Below, in pieces: positions 6,034 to 6,393 of a DNA stretch of 6,393 nt. This stretch comes from Porphyromonadaceae bacterium (GTDB taxonomy: Bacteria; Bacteroidota; Bacteroidia; Bacteroidales; CAMTPD01), in assembly GCA_003447595.1 (NCBI GenBank), contig DLYT01000001.1, positions 34,415-40,807 on the forward strand, read 5' to 3'. The notes below the pieces were generated by a model. It saw nothing but the letters and a program-made list of their open reading frames with translations. It was not told the DNA's origin and did no database searches. A program made the translations under genes and the position numbers. Positions within the stretch are counted from its first letter, which is position 1, and each line of letters begins with the position of its first letter.

Positions 6034-6393
6034 TTAGTATACCTGGCGACCGTCGAAGAAGCGGATGATACGGCTGGTTTGTTTCGCCTGCTCTTCGTTG
6101 TGCGTTACCATCACAATGGTGCGCCCTTCGTTTTTATTGAGATCGTGCAAAATAGACATCACTTCGGCCCCCATCTTACTATCCAGATTTCCCGTAGGCT
6201 CATCGGCCAAAATAATAGACGGGTTACCAATAATGGCACGCGCGATAGCAACACGCTGGCACTGACCACCCGAAAGTTGCGACGGCATGTGACGCAAACG
6301 ATGGCTAAGTCCAACCTTTTCCAACACTTCTTTGGCAAGACGCGAACGCTCCGAAGCTGATATCTTGCGATACAAAAGCGGAAGTTCTACGTT
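6034..6393 (-). CDS. ABC transporter ATP-binding protein, MacB/LolD type, C-terminal part (5' end outside window)
   Basis: The last 119 residues of an ABC ATPase; the frame stays open through the right edge, so the start lies outside. A TTG at 6375 could be mistaken for a start, but the family-typical NVELPLLYR just before it shows the protein continues upstream. Visible motifs, numbered in the fragment, are: signature LSGGQCQRVAIARA (40-53), Walker B IILADEPTG (60-68), D-loop NLDSK (69-73), and the switch histidine in VTHN near 93-96. The Walker A and Q-loop regions, about 100 residues in this family, are missing only because of the window boundary. The motif set and the NVELPL stretch place it in the MacB/LolD/FtsE-like group. 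It would power the two permeases encoded directly downstream. No sign of damage in the visible part. Confidence 0.95.
   Translation of the reverse strand, partial: NVELPLLYRKISASERSRLAKEVLEKVGLSHRLRHMPSQLSGGQCQRVAIARAIIGNPSIILADEPTGNLDSKMGAEVMSILHDLNKNEGRTIVMVTHNEEQAKQTSRIIRFFDGRQVY

Noticed and set aside
6373..6375. TTG as the start codon of the ATPase fragment
   Set aside because: The frame continues to the right edge with family-conserved residues (NVELPL), and a start here would remove Walker A; the gene is simply cut by the window.

Overview
The window reads as a Bacteroidota chromosome segment, most likely order Bacteroidales. The evidence is protein style (TolC-like protein ending in an aromatic run plus TLWDF, small paired FtsX/MacB permeases, an NtrC-type regulator of a subfamily I associate with this phylum), mostly weak Shine-Dalgarno sequences, and a candidate TTTG / TAnnTTTG promoter. 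GC is mixed, roughly mid-40s percent overall. The genus cannot be decided from the sequence.

All recognisable genes lie on the minus strand, so transcription runs from high to low coordinates. In that order they are: the C-terminal half of an ABC ATPase (6034-6393, cut by the window edge); two different FtsX/MacB-family permeases (4748-6013 and 3473-4735); a TolC-family outer-membrane efflux protein (1945-3447); a 98-base intergenic region with promoter-like and repeat signals (1847-1944); a sigma-54-dependent NtrC-family response regulator (518-1846); and the N-terminal part of a membrane sensor histidine kinase (1-497, running off the left edge). The kinase is a real gene although it has no stop inside the window. 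I see no plus-strand gene, RNA gene, CRISPR array or mobile element.

The transport genes are separated by only 12 to 25 bases and look like one operon for a MacB-like tripartite export system: cytoplasmic ATPase, heterodimeric permease and outer-membrane channel. The periplasmic adaptor (HlyD/MacA type) is absent here and would be expected upstream of the ATPase, beyond the right edge. The regulator and kinase follow TolC in the same direction, with no clear terminator between, so they may be read both from the efflux operon and from their own promoter. The simplest reading is a self-contained sense-and-export module. The kinase has almost no periplasmic part, so the stimulus may be sensed in the membrane, in the cytoplasm, or through the transporter. 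The regulator has an intact GAFTDA loop and should act on a -24/-12 promoter; I find none in front of any gene here.

The main points for a second look are the sensor-poor kinase beside an FtsX-type transporter, the compact regulatory region before the regulator, the lower GC of the two permease genes, and the asymmetry of the two permeases at their coupling segment.
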